Below, piece by piece: positions 4,910 through 5,610 of a DNA stretch of 5,610 bases (the first letter of the stretch is position 1; every line of letters starts with the position of its first letter). Source of the DNA: Lentimicrobium sp. (lineage in GTDB: Bacteria > Bacteroidota > Bacteroidia > Bacteroidales > Lentimicrobiaceae); assembly GCA_013336205.1 (NCBI GenBank), contig JAAXUD010000218.1:1-5610 (forward strand), in the 5' to 3' direction. The position numbers and the translations under genes are program-made. Under the pieces are notes generated by a model, which ran no database searches, was not told the origin of the DNA, and worked only from the letters and a program-made list of their open reading frames with translations.

Positions 4910-5610
4910 ATGAGCAAATATTTAGTAAACCTTAAGATAAACAATATGCCCATCGCGGTGGAAGAGGGCACAACAATTCTTGAGGCTGCAAAAAAACTGA
5001 ATTTCAGAATCCCCACCCTGTGTAACCATCCAGACCTGACTGTTGCCGGCAACTGCCGTGTTTGTGTTGTTGAAGTTAAAGGCGCAAGGCTTTTATCTGC
5101 AGCTTGCGCCACACCTGTTTCTGAAGGCATGGAAGTGCTGACCAACAGCGAAAAAGTAAGGGTTGCAAGAAAACACATTGTTGAACTCCTGCTGGCTGAG
5201 CACAATGCCGATTGCACCAAATGCTTTAAAAATGGCCATTGTGAATTACAGGACCTGGCAAGCGAATACCGTATTGGCGACCATGTATTTCTTGATCTTG
5301 TAAAACCTGCGTCCAAAATTCAGGACATCTCCTCCCCTTCTATTGTTAAGGACGATAGCAAATGTATCCGCTGCCAGCGTTGTGTAAGAACATGCGAAGA
5401 ACTTCAGGGAGTTGGTGCACTGGCCGTTATAAACAAAGGAGATCATCAGAAAATTTCAACATTTTTAAACAAACCTTTGAATGAAGTCGTATGTACAAAC
5501 TGCGGACAATGTATCAATCGCTGTCCAACCGGTGCTTTGACCGAACGCAATTACATTGAGGAAGTCTGGAATGCAATTTATAATCCGGCGAAGTTTGTTA
5601 TTGTTCAGAC
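4910..5610 (+). CDS. hydA: [FeFe]-hydrogenase HydA-type catalytic subunit, N-terminal part
   Basis: The 5' part of the large hydrogenase subunit, 233 complete codons, continuing past the right edge. The visible half is the electron-relay module: a NuoG-like [2Fe-2S] domain with Cys38, Cys49, Cys52 and Cys66 (C-x10-C-x2-C-x13-C); a His-ligated [4Fe-4S] site with His98, Cys102, Cys105 and Cys111 (H-x3-C-x2-C-x5-C, then ELQ); and a ferredoxin-like domain with two [4Fe-4S] clusters, Cys152/155/158/162 and Cys195/198/201/205. The sequence then runs VWNAIYNPAKFVIVQ, the usual linker into the H-cluster domain of HydA/HndD. NuoG and NAD-linked formate dehydrogenases share the first module but usually continue differently, so HydA is favoured. 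The H-cluster itself (the TSCCPxW-type motifs) lies outside the window. The ATG at 4910 is chosen because an in-frame stop lies 18 bases upstream and the protein opens on the conserved first strand. With nuoE and nuoF it would form a cytoplasmic NAD(H)-linked hydrogenase. Confidence 0.87.
   Translation, partial: MSKYLVNLKINNMPIAVEEGTTILEAAKKLNFRIPTLCNHPDLTVAGNCRVCVVEVKGARLLSAACATPVSEGMEVLTNSEKVRVARKHIVELLLAEHNADCTKCFKNGHCELQDLASEYRIGDHVFLDLVKPASKIQDISSPSIVKDDSKCIRCQRCVRTCEELQGVGALAVINKGDHQKISTFLNKPLNEVVCTNCGQCINRCPTGALTERNYIEEVWNAIYNPAKFVIVQ

Noticed and set aside
4849..4935. 28-codon frame overlapping the hydA start
   Set aside because: No recognisable protein features, no ribosome binding site, and it overlaps a secure gene in another frame.
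4891..5446. Minus-strand reading frames opposite hydA
   Set aside because: They lie antisense to clearly conserved cysteine motifs and their translations resemble no protein family; the same holds for other frames opposite nuoF, the DUF456 gene and the transketolase-like gene.
4910..5610. NuoG of complex I or a NAD-linked formate dehydrogenase alpha subunit
   Set aside because: The first iron-sulfur module is shared by all three, but the two-[4Fe-4S] domain followed by VWNAIYNPAKFVIVQ is the HydA/HndD arrangement, and no molybdopterin-type CxxC segment begins before the edge.

Overview
The window looks like chromosome from an anaerobic, fermentative member of the Bacteroidota. The clues are moderately AT-rich DNA, start sites that mostly lack Shine-Dalgarno sequences, a promoter element matching the Bacteroidota -7 consensus TAnnTTTG, and a hydrogenase operon typical of fermenters. 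Genus cannot be told from sequence reading alone. No RNA gene, insertion sequence, CRISPR array or phage gene was found.

Left part (1-2132, plus strand). A leader of about 240 bases holds two hairpin-forming sequences. Then comes a compact three-gene unit: a small lipoprotein with a DUF6265-like domain (240-698), a DUF456-family membrane protein (705-1181), and a 289-residue protein homologous to the N-terminal, thiamine-diphosphate-binding half of transketolase (1186-2055). Gaps are only 6 and 4 bases, so the genes are probably co-transcribed. The transketolase-like protein is the oddest gene here. Its reading frame is intact and the metal/diphosphate residues are kept, but three of four active-site histidine positions are changed (to Asp, Asp and Gln), and no C-terminal half follows. 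A 25-codon frame overlaps its stop codon.

Middle (2122-2883, minus strand). truA, a tRNA pseudouridine synthase, converges on the first unit and is complete, with its catalytic Asp.

Right part (2884-5610, plus strand). A divergent intergenic region carries two near-identical 18-bp imperfect palindromes of the form TTGTTAA-N4-TTCACAA. These match the recognition sequence of Rex, the NADH/NAD+-sensing repressor. They flank a TAnnTTTG element, so they sit where they could control an operon that begins at 3121 with a strong Shine-Dalgarno sequence. The operon encodes a NuoE/HydC-type [2Fe-2S] subunit, a NuoF/HydB-type NADH-binding flavoprotein, and the N-terminal iron-sulfur part of an HydA-type [FeFe]-hydrogenase that runs off the right edge. 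Together they would form a soluble, NAD(H)-linked HydABC hydrogenase. NADH would deliver electrons to FMN on the F subunit, and these would pass through iron-sulfur clusters to the H-cluster to make H2. The F subunit is the short form (388 residues), without the extra thioredoxin-like and ferredoxin-like domains of classical bifurcating HydB, so plain NADH-dependent H2 production is a live alternative to bifurcation. Rex control of an NADH-consuming hydrogenase makes physiological sense: high NADH would release the repressor and switch on H2 production.
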